Positions 20,557-32,492 of a stretch of DNA of 64,000 nucleotides are shown here, one piece after another (position 1 is the stretch's first letter; each line of letters starts with the position of its first letter). The position numbers were made by a program, and so were the translations under genes. The DNA is from Euptelea pleiosperma (taxonomy: Eukaryota > Streptophyta > Magnoliopsida > Ranunculales > Eupteleaceae). The notes below the pieces were generated by a model that worked only from the letters and a program-made list of their open reading frames with translations, ran no database searches and was not told the DNA's origin. The DNA is taken from the NCBI GenBank assembly GCA_035048495.1, contig CM068553.1:26622978-26686977 (forward strand), read 5' to 3'.

Positions 20557-22044
20557 ACAGTGGTAATAGAAAGAAGAGTAGATGAAGGGGAATGCCATGA
20601 GATTGGTAATATGACGAGATCAGGAAGGTGTTTCAAGCCGACAAATCTAAGGACTGAAGGAGAAAAAGGAAAAGAGAAGGAAACAATGGCTAATGATAAT
20701 GATGATAGTGCCTTCTATAAAGCCCTGAAGAAATCAGAGTACAACGTTGTTGAACAACTTGTGAAGGTGCCAGCTCAGATTTCGATATTGGGGCTGTTGC
20801 TAACCTCAGAACATCATCGGGCTCAAATGATGGAAGTATTGCAGAAAGCTCATGTTATGGCTAACATCACTCCTGAGAGACTGGCAAAGTTGGTAGGAAT
20901 GATCATGGCCCCTCGGGTGATAACATTTTCTGATGATGAGATCCCTGGAGAAGGAACCGGACACTTGAGGCCCTTATATATCACAGTGACATGTCGGAAT
21001 CAGAAAGTGCCTGCGGTCCTGATCGACAATGGCTCGGGCCTAAATGTATGCTCTTTGAATACTATTAAGGCCATAGGACTTGGCCTCTCTGACATCAGAA
21101 GGAGACCCATGACAATTAGGGCTTTTGATAATTCTATCAGACAAAATGTTGGAGAAATCGATCTTGATGTGATCATAGGCCCGTATTCATTCAAGATTAA
21201 CTTCCAAGTGTTGGACATGGAGGCATCCTTCACTTTTCTCCTTGGCAGGCCATGGTTACATTCAGCCGGGGCAGTCCCATCTTCTTTGCATCAAAAGGTG
21301 AAATTTGTTGTTGATGATCAGTTGATTTCAGTGACCGGTGATGAAGAGCTTCATATCCCACAAGGGCAACACACATATGCAGTCCAACACATGGAAACTG
21401 AATCAAAAATCTTCTCTTATCAATTTGAAACAGTGAGTTGCATGTCCATGAAAAGAGATGAAGTTGTTGAGCCATGTTGGAGGATGATGTACAACATGAA
21501 CTTCCACCCTGGCAAGGGATTAGGAGTGAATGAACAAGGGATGCTGGAACCAGTAAAGAAGACAAAGTACCAACCAAGATTTGGTAATGGGTACAGACCG
21601 CGCGCTGAGGACTACATCAGACAAGCGCAATTGAGAAGAAAAACTCAGTTAGCAAGAAGAAACGAAGTTGACCTCATCGAGGATCTGCCAAAGCCCATTC
21701 CTCTCCTCAGTGCAACTTTTCCTATAGGAATCTTTCGTGATGAAGATTATAACCCTCTTTCAAATCCTAAATCCCCATCTTTTCCAAAATCTGCTATGAC
21801 TCCTTCAAAGCCAAGCCATTCTCCATCTGTGCAGTCAAAAGATTCAAAGGTTGAGCATGAGCTCGATATTCCTGATATCTCAATCTTATTCTTAGGCGAG
21901 GAATGTCAGTCTGCTTTGATTTTAGAGTCTGAGTCCAGCAAGTCAACAGGCGCGATGGTCAATGGGATAACAAAGTCCAAAGATGATTTCAAGTCAGACC
22001 AACCAGTAGAGATACCATATGAGAGCAAGTTGGAGGCAAAATGA
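20557..22044 (+). pseudogene. aspartic protease region and G-patch of Tat/Ogre-like element
   Basis: It is in the same frame as gag after one stop (20554-20556). Residues 40-110 contain the helical region KSEYNVVEQLVKVPAQISIL seen before Tat proteases. The active site is VLIDNGSGLNV near 21022, an accepted D-N-G-S variant. It is followed by FLLGRPWLHSAGAVPSSLHQ and a glycine-rich G-patch-like stretch (NFHPGKGLGVNEQG). It would cleave the polyprotein. Because of the amber codon, protease would require readthrough, so gag-pro is probably inactive here. Confidence 0.85.
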
Positions 22045-22325
22045 TGTATATCGATTGGGAAGCAGTTCAGATCCCGAAGAATCTACAAGAAGAACTCATG
22101 ATCTCACTGTAAGAAGCAAGCATGTTTGATGAGGAGGAGATAGAGATGGAATATGAAGATGTCATGATGATCTACGCCAACAAAAGGAAGATTGATCCAA
22201 CCAATCTGATTCATCAGTTAGAAGGAGAATTGTCGAACTGGGAATCTGTCCCACTAACTGTTGAGGCTTGCCAAATTGTAACAAGAACAATGACCCCTTT
22301 TAAAAAGGTCTGTGGTAGCGAGTGA
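22041..22325 (+). pseudogene. gag-pro C-terminal extension in another frame
   Basis: An ATG at 22041 overlaps the stop of the protease frame. The frame then runs to 22325 with one internal TAA at 22107. It encodes an acidic segment (FDEEEIEMEYEDVMMIYANK). Composition and position suggest it was once continuous with the upstream frame and is displaced by a small indel. No domain is recognised. Confidence 0.55.
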
Positions 22326-22476
22326 ACTAATTAATGAAATCCTTCACCCTTGGGTGTTGTTTTATCAAAAAGTTTAGTTTTTTCTTTCTAAATAAATGAA
22401 CTCTCTCATTATGTTCTTGCAAAATTATTTTTTTTTATTTTTTTTTTCTTCTAATTCAATGAAGGTTAATTAGCAG
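22326..22476 (+). other. T-rich spacer before RT, possible intron end
   Basis: A polypyrimidine-rich stretch ends in TTAGCAG at 22470-22476. The RT frame has a TAG at 22471-22473 and opens just after it, so translation of RT would need an initiation or splice event here. Ogre-type elements splice an intron between protease and RT. A matching donor was not settled (GTAAGA at about 22106 and GTCTGT at about 22307 are options). Confidence 0.45.
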
Positions 22477-25400
22477 GAAGAATCTAATAATGAGCTTGAA
22501 CCATATGATTTCGATCTGGAATTAGACTTTGAGCTCATGGGGATAGAATGTGAGGAGGAACAAGAAGAAGCTAACACAGAACTTTTCGATCTTCTTGAGC
22601 ATCATGAAAAGGGGGTTCAACCTAACATTGAAGATACAGAGACCATAAATCTCGGTACAGAAGAAGATCCAAAAGAAGTGAAGATTGGTGCATCTCTGTC
22701 CCCACATGAGAGACTTAAAATGGTCAAATTCCTTCAGAATTATAAAGATGTATTTGCTTGGTCCTATGAAGACATGCCCGGGCTAGACACAGATCTAGTC
22801 GTCCATCGTTTGCCCTTAATACCTGGGGAAACCCCCATCAAGCAAAAGCTTCGAAGATTGCATCCGGAATGGGCTTTGAAGATCAAAGAAAAAGTGATAA
22901 AGCAGTACGAAGCCGGTTTTCTGATGGTTTCATCGTATTCAGAGTGGCTTGCAAATATAGTACCTGTGCCAAAGAAGGATGGGAAAGTAAGGATGTGCAT
23001 TGACTTTCGGAACTTGAATAAGGCTAGCCCAAAGGACGACTTTCCATTGCCTCATATAGACGTCTTGGTGGATAACACTGCAGGCCATGAATTGTTGTCA
23101 TTTATGGATGGATTCTCGGGATATAACCAAATTAAGATGGTAGAGGAAGATAGAGAAAAGACTGCGTTCATCACACCTTGGGGCACCTTTTGTTATAAAG
23201 TTATGCCATTTGGATTAAAAAATGCAGGAGCAACGTACCAGCGGGCTATGACAACACTATTCCATGATATGATCCACAAGGAAATAGAAGTGTATGTGGA
23301 TGACATGATCGCCAAATCATGAAAGGCTGAAGACCATCTCACCATCTTAAAGAAACTATTTGAAAGACTTCGTAAATTCAGGCTTCGTCTAAATCCTGCA
23401 AAATGTGTTTTCGGTGCAACATCTAGGAAGCTGCTTGGATTTATTGTCAGCAGGAGAGGAATTGGAATTGATCCAGCCAAAGCCAAGGCAATCATTGATA
23501 TGCCTCCCCCGAGGACGGAGAAAGAAATCAGAGGTTTTCTTGGGCGTTTACAGTACATCAGCAGATTTGTGGCACAACTCACTCCCATTTGTAAACCCAT
23601 TTTCAAGTTGCTTCGTAAGAACAGTCCTAAGGAATGGAATGATGAATGTCAAGTTGCTTTCGATAAGATAAAAAGGTACCTCCTAAATCCTCCAGTCCTA
23701 GTGCCACCTAAGCCAGGACGTCCTCTTTTACTGTACCTATCAATAACTGAGACCTCCATGGGTTGTGTATTGGGGCAACACGACGAATCAAGCAGGAAAG
23801 AGCGTGCAATTTATTACTTGAGCAAGAAATTCACTGACTATAAGACTCGTTACACGTCTCTAGAAAAAACTTGTCTTGCTTTAGTATGGGCTACACAACG
23901 TTTGCGCCATTACTTATTGTCTTATCCGGTGTTGTTAATATCTCGCATGGATCCGGTAAAGTATTTGTTAGAAAAGCCTGCTATTTTTGGAAGAACAGCT
24001 CGTTGGCAGATGTTATTATCAGAGTTTGACATCACCTATGTCGCACAAAAGTCAGTTAAAGGTCGGGCAATTGCAGAGCACTTAGCAGAAAATCCACTGC
24101 CTGATTATGAACCCATGAGGACAGATTTCCCAGATGAAGCCATAATGACAGTTGAAGAAGATGCAGTTGAGTCAACAAGATGGAAAATGTACTTTGAAGG
24201 TGCAGTTAACCAGAAGGGACGGGGAATTGGGGCAGTAATTATATCACCGAAAGGTTCTCACATTCCAGTTTTCGTTAAAATACAGTTCGGATGCACAAAT
24301 AATGAAGCAGAATATGAAGCTTGCATTGTTGGACTACGAGCAGCTTTGGATATGGAGATCAAAGATATAGATGTGTTCGGAGACTCATCTCTAGTCATAT
24401 GCCAGACAAATGGTAGTTGGGATACGAAGGATGAAAAATTAATCCCTTACCACGAATATCTAGAAGGGCTCACTTCAAAGTTTGAAAGGATCACGTTCAC
24501 CTACATGCCGAGGACCAAGAATCAATTTGCTGATGCACTTGCCACTCTTGCCTCAATGATCGAGATTCTAGATGGGATAGATATAAGGCCGATTGAGGTT
24601 GCACAAAGTTTTGAGCCAGCCTATTGCAACACCATAAATGGAGGTGCACTAGATCAAATGCCGTGGTATACAGATATAAAGAAATATCTTGAAGAGCAAA
24701 CATTTCCCTCGGATGCCACCATTAATGATCGACGAATGATTCAGCGGTTAGCCTTACAATTTCTTATAATTGGTAGTGTATTATACAAACGGTCACCCAA
24801 TCAAATCCTTATGAGATGTCTTGATGAAAAAGAAGCAAAAGAAGTCATGGAAGAAGTTCACGAAGGAGTTTGCGGTCCTCACATGAATGGCACATGTTGG
24901 CAAAGAAAATTTTGCGACTTGGATATTACTGGTCAACTCTTGATTCTGATTGTTGCAAGTACATCCAAAAATGCCATCAGTGCCAAATCTATGCTAACAA
25001 GATCAATGTGCCACCATCAGAGCTGCATAACATGACCACACCATGGCCATTTTCTGTTTGGGGAATCGACATGATTGGCCCTATTACTCCAAAGGCATCA
25101 AATAATCATCGATATATATTGGTGGCAATAGATTATTTCACCAAGTGGGTAGAGGCAACTTCATACACCATTGTTACAGCCGCACAAGTAAGAAAATTTA
25201 TTCTAAAGGAAATCATTTGTCGGTATGGAGTGCCTAGTGAAATGATCTCAGATAATGGGTCAATTTTCAAAGAAAATGAGACAAAAAAGTTGTTAGCTCA
25301 ATTCAAAATCAGGCATCATTTTTCTTCTCCTTATCGCCCTCAGACAAATGGAGCAGTTGAGGCAGCTAACAAGAACATCAAGCACATCATCGAGAAAATG

Positions 25401-25910
25401 ACAGGCAATTATTCAGCATGGCATGAGATGTTGCCATATGCTCTTCTTGCCTACCGCACATCGATCAGGACTTCAGTTGGAGCTACACCATATGCTCTTA
25501 CATATGGGATGGAGGCAGTTCTCCCTATTGAGGTTGAGATCCCGTCTCTACGTGTTCTTATGGAAGCAGAGCTGGATGAAGCTGAGTGGTTACAAGCACG
25601 ATATGTGCATTTGAATTTGATCGAAGAAAAGAGACTTCGAGCAATCTGTCATGCTCAAGCATACCAACGTCGTATGGCCAAAGCCTATGCAAAGAAAGTC
25701 AAACCTCGAGAATTTAAGGTTGGTGACTTGGTTTTAAAAAAGATTCTTTCTCATCAACACGATCCACGTGGGAAGTTCAAGCCCAACTATGAAGGCCCAT
25801 ATATCGTGAGAAAAGTCTTTTCTGGTGGAGCTTTAATCTTGGGGCGAATGGATGATGAAGACCTCTCAGAGCCAATCAATACAGATCAAGTCAAAAAATA
25901 CTTTGTGTGA
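22477..25910 (+). pseudogene. pol of Tat/Ogre-like element: RT, RNase H, second RNase H, integrase
   Basis: One frame runs from 22477, broken by TGA at 23320-23322 and by a one-base loss near 24890. Domains in order follow. RT has PVPKKDGKVRMCIDFRNLN and the catalytic YVDD at 23293. The retroviral-type RNase H lies around 23690-24010. An archaeal-type RNase H lies around 24180-24560 (NNEAEYEACIVGL, GDSSLVICQ, ADALATLAS). The integrase has an HHCC finger (CHQC near 24975), where the frameshift falls, and a core with WGIDMIGPI, SDNGSIF and NGAVEAANK, giving D, D and E. A GPY-like NYEGPYIVR follows near the end. No chromodomain is seen. It copies element RNA and inserts the cDNA. The two lesions probably disable it. 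Confidence 0.92.
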
Positions 25911-26591
25911 TAGATGTGTCTTAATATTTTGTACCTTCAATGAATCTTGGAAATGAAAATGGCTGTTTTTTTTTTTTCACACCTCACTCTATCATTTTTC
26001 CTCAAACTTTGAGCCTTCACTTCTTTTCCTAAGAGACAACATAACATATACTTTCAGTCATACAAAGAAAAAGAAAAAAAAAAAACTCAAAAATGGCAAA
26101 GCAAAAAAGCAAAAAAGCAAAAAAAAAAAAAAAAAAAAAAAAAAAGAAAAATAAAGAGATCGACACAAGTTTGACACATCAATACACCACTCCTGGCCCG
26201 CAAGAGTATAAACTGTGAACGGCTTTACTTTTTCCCTAGTCCTCACTTCTCATCTTCTTCACCAAGACCAAAACCTTTCTTTTCATCCCACAATAAAGCC
26301 TTTTTCAATCCAAGATTAATTGAAGGTATATTTGGTTAAGACATTTCTTGTTTTCATCAAATGGCAATGAAGGGAGATGGTAATCTATAAAATATAGCAT
26401 GACTCGAAAGGGCGTGGTGAAAACCTGAAAGGGCATCACGAGTAAAAATGTCGAGTCATGGCAAGATCCAACACCACGGGCATAGTGAAAACCGAAAGGC
26501 ACTAGTGCGCAACAATCACGTGGACCCAGCCCTGGTGAAAACCCTTATGGGCATCAGGGGCAAAAAAAGGAAAAAAAAAGGAAGAAAAAAA

Positions 26592-26622
<31 letters not shown>

Positions 26623-27058
26623 CACACATAGACACACAAGGGCAAGTCGTGGAAACATTTACAGGAAATGGGATTACCATTCAGGGTTCATGCATGAGCA
26701 AGTCATGAACGAAGATTCGAACCTGACATGATGCTTGAGTAAGATTACTTACACCCTATCACTTGCTATCCTTAGAAGAAATTCGTGATTGATTTTCCTA
26801 TGATTGAACCTTGTTTTAAAAAAAGGAAAAAAAAAAAGGGGGCTTTTGCATTTCTTGTTTTTCTAGTTCACTCGCTAAAACAAGCTGATTAAAAGGGGAA
26901 AAAGGCTGCAATCTTGGCAAGCATTATAATGGCGTCATCCACTCCGATGAACTACGAAGAAGGAACTAAGTCCAATACACTTAAGGTCGCAGGCTCCGAG
27001 AGAATGATGAGGATGACATCTTTCCATAAAAAATAAAAAATAATAAAAAATAAAAAAT

Positions 27059-27095
<37 letters not shown>

Positions 27096-27903
27096 AAATA
27101 AATTTTTTTTTATCATCTCCCGCTGTAAATATTTTAGACCCCCTTAGAATCATTTCACTATCTTTTCTTTGTAGAATCACCTTTCAACCCATCATAAAAA
27201 TTTTAAAAAGGAAAATCATCATACATTTTGCATTCGTATTTGCATTTATACATTCGTGACCTACTTTTGTGCATGAGTGGCCTAATATGCTAATTGGTTC
27301 TTCATGCCTCTTAGTAGAATACCGTGCAAGATTAAGGTAAGTCTGATTACTGTTTCTTGGTCAGATGTTTGTATGGGCTCTTATGAAGCAATCTAATCCA
27401 TGTTGTCATTTATAAGACCCACATCGTGTCTTGTTAATATTGCTAGAATCGTATATAGATCAAATTCTGCTTAAATATCGAGACTGAAAATCATTTAGTT
27501 AAATGAAGAATCATAAAGTAATGTTTGAGGAATCTCAAAAGATGGACATTTTTAATCATCCCATCATAAGTTGATTATTTTGAAAGTTTAAATTTGCAAG
27601 CGAGGTTCAACTCTAGGTCGCCAAAGAATTGCAATTAAACTAGGGGATTCAATTAAAGTTAAAATTTTTCTGTATGACTAGTGACCTTGTAAGTACCCAA
27701 AATGGGCTAAGACTCTAATCATACAATTGCACTGAGTTTTCTTAAATTTGAGAGGACTCAAACGAAGCCAAAAGATTCCTAAAGAAGCTAGTGGAGACAG
27801 TCTCGATGTTTAATCATTATTTGGTATATATAGGCTTCTTTGTGCCAAAATGTTCTTTGTTGTCTAAAAAAAATCTTTGTCGTTCATTGGTCAACCAATT
27901 TCG
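25911..27903 (+). other. 2-kb non-coding tail of the gypsy element
   Basis: Between integrase and PPT lie three degenerate units containing GTGAAAACC and GGGCATCA (about 26415-26560) and several simple repeats: A-runs at 26118-26146, a CA tract near 26609-26628, and an AAAAAT-type array at about 27026-27105. Short frames here are low-complexity. Long 3' untranslated regions are usual in the Ogre group. Confidence 0.75.
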
Positions 27904-27918
27904 CCAAAGAAGGGCAAC
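27904..27918 (+). other. polypurine tract of the Tat/Ogre-like element
   Basis: CCAAAGAAGGGCAAC lies directly before TGTAGACACC, the LTR start, and is purine-rich with AAAGAAGGG. It is the expected plus-strand primer site. Confidence 0.7.
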
Positions 27919-28066
27919 TGTAGACACCCCATTTTGGCACGATCTTCTAACTTGGCGATCGACGGTCTCGAGCTTCTTCTTTTTTGGTCGAGGGATTACT
28001 TTATAAATCTCAACCCTTAGGATATTCATACCTAATCGTAGAGCCTTAATTAGAACCATCAACCAC
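27919..28066 (+). repeat. truncated 3' LTR of the Tat/Ogre-like element
   Basis: This is a copy of the first 148 bp of the LTR at 12408, with about five substitutions. Similarity stops at AACCAC (28066), and the remaining 1.77 kb of LTR is absent. The sequence beyond belongs to a minus-strand L LTR. Confidence 0.88.
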
Positions 28067-30358
28067 TTGAGCACTTACCACTAGAAATGATCGGATTGTT
28101 GCTCATGTTGCACACGGCCTGCTACCAATGGTGGAGGAGAGAGACAATGTGATAGTGAAGAGGGAGAGTCGACCACCTTGGAATGTCAGTTGGCATTCTA
28201 GGTTGCAAGTTGCACAAATCAATTCGTGGCTGCAATGGTGCTACGAGGAGAACCTTGCTGGTTGGTTTCGGAATTATAGGTCACCTGAACGTGTAGCAGC
28301 CACCGTTTGATGGCGGAGGAGCAGGTGGCTCGAGAAGTGAGGGTGGCTTGGAGATCAGGATACCTATAGCAGCAAGCGTGATGAAGGGCGAGAGAAGGTT
28401 GATGCCCTGAAGGTGATGAGTTGCAGGCGATTCGCTGACCAGCAGATGGAGGAAAGGAGAATCCCGAACGGCCTGCTGGTTTGAGGGATGGATACCTAGA
28501 CTGATTGGTGCACGATGGTGTAGCAGGGATGCAGCAGCAAGAGAGGATCGCACAGAGAAGGTGAAGGAGATGGAGGAGTTGCAGGCCGTTTTCGGAGAGG
28601 AGCCCGGAGTTGCAGGCAAGACACACAGTGGTGCGTTAGTAGCAGGTGGGGAAATTGTGACGGCAGCTAGGGTGTGGGCGGTGCTGGTTCAGGCGTGCAA
28701 AGGGGAGGTGCACACAGTGATGGCCAGGGTGTGCAGGTTTGGGGAGAGAGCAGCAGGCGGTACAGGAGGATGAGGAAGAGGCGCTGGCCTATTGCTGCTC
28801 GTGGTGGCACCGATGGTAGCAGGCGGTGGTGAGAAGGGCTAGTGGAAGTCGGCAAAGTTGCGAGATCTGCAACCCAGTTGGTGAAGAGAAGAACGCCTGT
28901 GGAATGGAGGATTTGCAGATCGGGATCTCGGATTGAAGGAGGTGGCAGCAAGAGATGAAGGAAAGAAGAGGAAGACAGCAGAAGAAGAGAAGAAGGGGGC
29001 GGTGAATGAAGAGCTCGCTGGAGAACACGATCCAGTCCGGCGAGCTTGAAGGTGGAGAAGGAAAAGAAGAAGAAGAAGAAGAAGAAGAAGATCAAGAAGA
29101 AAAAAAAATGGTGGCCTCTTACCTACTGGCCGGAGTTGTAGGCGGCGTTAATGGCTGACTGGTGGCTGTTTTGGAGGTGCTGTTGGCACAGCAGGGAATA
29201 CTGTGGAGGTGCGCAGCTTGGGGAAGATACCCACGATCCAAGAAGAAGCCTTGGATGTTGCTAGTTTCCTTTTACAGCAGCAAGAAAGAAAGGAGAAGAA
29301 GAAGATCACAGTGAAGAAGAAGATGACGGAGTATGTGGTGGTGTTGGTGCACTACTCTGCAAGGCATTAAGCCAGCAAGAGGGGCTGATTTCAATGGTGG
29401 ACGGTGGTGTGGTTTGCCGGAGAAGATAAAGGATGTGGCTGCAAGTTTGTGGTGGTTTTTGCCGGAGAAGGCGAAGAGAATGAGCAAAACGATGATCAGG
29501 GAAGAGAGGGGAAAGAAGATAGAGTTTTAGAGGGGGAGGTTACCGTCAAAGAAGAGCTTGTGGATCTCTTCTTAAAGGCAAAGGAAGTTTGTTGTACAAA
29601 TGATGACCGTTGGATCTCTCTAGATCTAACGGTCGGGAATGGGTTAGTTAGATGAGAGAGAGAGTGACTAGGATAGAGAGAGATGGGGGAGAGAAGAATC
29701 GGTCAAGTGAGACCGATTCTCCCTTGTTGTTACAAATGGGCATGGGCATGGGTTATGGGTATGGGTCATGGGTCATGGGCCAAGATAGATAGAGAGAGAA
29801 ATAGGAAAGAGGTGAGAGAAAATACAAAAAATAATAGCATTGGAGGGTCTTGAACCTTGATCTTCTTTATTCTCTCTCATCCGTTCTACCAATTAGTCAA
29901 ACTAGTTTTTTGATGTCAATTGGTATGGCTTTTAACACCTTAGTCTTTCTCTTGGTCTTCAGCTATTCTTCTCTCTCTTAGTCCTTGTTCCGGCTCTACG
30001 ATCCTCTGACTTTGCCCGTACATGTCTTCTATCTTCTTATCCTAGCCTGCTGGCTCTTTAAGCTTTGATAGAAGTCTTCTGTGATTGATCATGGGCCCGC
30101 TAATCCTTGAGAATCGCCCGATAGGGTCTCTTGCAAGTGAAAAAGCGCGTAATGAGATTCAACTAAAACGGCTTGATATTGGACTATCCGAAATACGTAT
30201 ATTTCATTCAAATAGTCAATTTTCGTCTAAAGAATGCGTTCTACGCAATGAAAGAAACTCTTACGTGGAAAAGTCGACGAAAAGACAAGTTTTACGTAAG
30301 AGAATGCACATCGCTATAAGGACAATGGCTTAAAATAAGCACTTTTGAGCGAATATCA
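28067..30358 (-). mobile_element. family L LTR, minus strand, 3' end missing
   Basis: Read on the minus strand from 30358 it starts TGATATTCGCTCAAAAGTGC and follows the same order as other L LTRs: the ACGTAAGAGT block, CTCATTACGCGC, CTTAAAGAGCC, CTCTCTC runs, then a long C/T-rich part with GTTGCAG/CTGCAACTC. It ends without the usual TTTCA, at the junction with the truncated gypsy LTR. The short frames in it reflect C/T repeats and are not judged coding. Confidence 0.8.
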
Positions 30359-30360
30359 AA

Positions 30361-30382
30361 TGATGGAAAAACCCTAGTTTCA
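30361..30382 (+). repeat. last bases of a + strand L LTR
   Basis: The stretch ends AAAAACCCTAGTTTCA, matching the 3' ends of the L LTRs at 42556 and 51850. A PBS follows two bases later, so this is the end of a 5' LTR whose body was lost or replaced. Confidence 0.68.
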
Positions 30383-30384
30383 AA

Positions 30385-30402
30385 TGGCGCCGCTGCCGGG
30401 GA
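30385..30402 (+). other. primer-binding site of the L element
   Basis: TGGCGCCGCTGCCGGGGA starts two bases after the L LTR end. This form is typical of Athila-type gypsy elements (usual form TGGCGCCGTTGCC). Confidence 0.85.
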
Positions 30403-30727
30403 CTACCATCAAGAGTTGCCACCACAGCTTCACTTGGCTGAACCGCCTTAGTTGATTACTAAACCTAGTCTAGAGGACCTTCTCTCTCAGTGCATCACCC
30501 ATCAACAACAATATTTGCAATGCCTATAGCAACAACAACAACACTCCATGGAGAGCTGTGATCACCCGGAGGGTCAGCCAAAGCCTGAGAGAGAGGAAGT
30601 CAACTTCCCTCGCCGTCCTATAGACTACCCTGAGGAGAATACCATGGCAATTGAAATAAGGTTTTTTCGATCGTTGGACGAAAACCCTTGGCTCAACACA
30701 TTTTTAATGATCTGGTTCACTTAAAAG
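30403..30727 (+). pseudogene. L element interior, gag-like remnant
   Basis: The sequence after the PBS contains stops but shows a Gln-rich stretch (HQQQYLQC) and RFFRSLDENPWLNTF. The latter is vaguely like the FHGL-x-ENP motif of Athila gag. It breaks off where a minus-strand L LTR begins. Identity as gag is weak. Confidence 0.35.
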
Positions 30728-32492
30728 TCTGCAAAAATGCAGACTTGTACAGTGGCATGTCGGATGTCGAATCCGCACTCAGGTTAGAGAAGTAACATTA
30801 AAGAAAGCAAGCAAAAAAATAGTGAAGAGATGAGAATGGTGGAAAATAATTTTTAAAATATTATTTTATAGGAGGGGAATTACCTACAACATTAATAAAA
30901 TAAAATAAATATATAATAATAGAAAATAAAATGCCAAAGTAAACTTCATTTATTAAAAAAAACTATAACTTACAATGTTTGAATTAAAAATGCTTAAATA
31001 AATAAAGCAGATAAAAATTTAACTAGAAAGCAATAAAAGAAGATATTAGAGAGAGTAAGAGATAGAGAAGGAGAAGAGGAGAGCAAACTATTGTTCTTGG
31101 ACTCGTATTGAAAAGAAGACAATGGAGCCATTCGATAGAGAAGGGAAGGTAGAGACGCTAATTTTTTATTTTACCTTTTTTTTTTCTTTTGTGCTAGAGG
31201 AGAAAGTAAGAAAGAGATGGGAATTAGAGGGGGGGCCTAAGGGGAATAAGGCATGAGTGGCCTTTTATAGGGAGAGAGTGTCATTTTTGGGTTAACGCCC
31301 ATCAATCTTTTTAGAAATGTTTTTTTTCCAAAAACTATCTTTAGAATTTTAAGATCACCTTTTATTGCTTTTTGGAAAGTTTCTTTAGAGACAAAATTCA
31401 TTTTTTTTAAGAAATTTCTTTTTTCTTCAAAGTTTTGGACTTTTTTTGTAAAGAAAATATTTTTAACATGTTTCAAGCTTGTGAGTTTCCAAAACCACGT
31501 CAACTCTTTTATGTAAAAGTAAATATTCTTTTTATGAAAGAAAATTTCTTTTAAAATCAAAACCATTATATATTTCCAAAATCTTTTTAAATCCAAGAGA
31601 AAATTTGTATGTTTTGAAAAATCAACATTTCCAATGCATTCGTGATCTAGACCATCAATTTTGGTGGGCCCTTGATGGACACACCACCCATACATGTTAA
31701 AATCACCTTCTATTGGATAACCGTTTATCATTGTAGATCACGTGGTGATCTCATGGTGAATGGGTGTGATGATGGGAATTTAGTGGTTGATCAGATGGAT
31801 GAGCGGGTGGATGATCGGATGGTGAAGAGGCTGGTGATGGGTGGTGATGATCGGCCAAGGTGGGCCATGGGATAGAGTGATGGTGATGGGAGAGAGGATC
31901 ATATGGTTGAGATTGAAAGGAGAGAGGGTTTAGAGAGGGGATAGAAAAAATAGAGATAAATGAGAGAAAAATGCTAACAAAGGGTCTTGAACCCTGGTCT
32001 CTGACTTGGTCTTTTGCAAGCTTCATCAACTGAGCAAGTCTTCATTTTGTGTTAATTTTTAGGCTTTAATCTCCTTAGCTTCTTCTCTCATGTCTTGACT
32101 CTCCTACTCTCTTGGTCGTCTCTTTGGTTCTTTGATCCTCTGACTCTGCCCGCATTCGACCTATAGCTTCTTATCTTTACCTTGTTGTCTCTTTAACTTT
32201 GGTCATAAGCTTTGTAGGTCAGTTGCGGGCCACCCATCCATCAAAATTGTCCAAATGGTGTCCCTTTGATAAAAGAAGCGCGTAATGAGATTTAATCAAA
32301 ACGACTTTATATTAGACTATCAGAAATGTATATATTTCATACGAATAGTCGATTTTCGTCTAAAGAATGTGTTCTACGCAATGGAAGAAACTCTTACGTT
32401 GAAAAGTCGATGAAAAGAGAAGTTTTAAGTAGGAGAATATGACACTGCTAAAAGGATAATGGCTTAAAATAAGTACTTTTGAGCGAATATCA
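30728..32492 (-). mobile_element. family L LTR variant, minus strand
   Basis: On the minus strand it starts TGATATTCGCTCAAAAGTAC at 32492 and ends near CTGAGTGCGGATTCGACATC (30768-30787), as in other L LTRs. The final stretch to TTTCA is not recognisable. The middle differs from the long LTRs and contains a TATA box. No 5-bp duplication was found, so it may be truncated at its 3' end. It splits the interior of the L element. Confidence 0.72.
31261..31270 (-). promoter_or_regulatory. TATA box in minus-strand L LTR
   Basis: CTATAAAAGG on the minus strand follows CTCTCTCC and precedes CCACTCATGCC. It is a good plant TATA consensus and probably the LTR promoter. Confidence 0.6.

Larger units (their letters stand above)
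12408..28066 (+). mobile_element. Tat/Ogre-like Ty3/gypsy retrotransposon, near complete
   Basis: In order: 5' LTR (12408-14321), PBS, an extra ORF1, a tandem-repeat spacer, gag, protease, spacer, RT, RNase H, a second (archaeal-type) RNase H, integrase, a 2-kb non-coding tail, PPT, and the first 148 bp of the 3' LTR. An ORF1 before gag and a dual RNase H are known marks of the Tat/Ogre lineage. The two LTR starts differ at about five positions in 148 bp, indicating a fairly recent insertion. The remainder of the 3' LTR is deleted at the junction with a minus-strand L LTR. Confidence 0.88.

Noticed and set aside
28219..29095. Several 80-140 codon frames
   Set aside because: They lie within the minus-strand L LTR and consist of C/T or G/A repeats with no known motif.
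28084..30365. AATGA on both sides of the minus-strand L LTR as a target duplication
   Set aside because: The left AATGA (28086-28090) is not followed by the expected LTR end (TGAAACTA...), so the match is probably chance.
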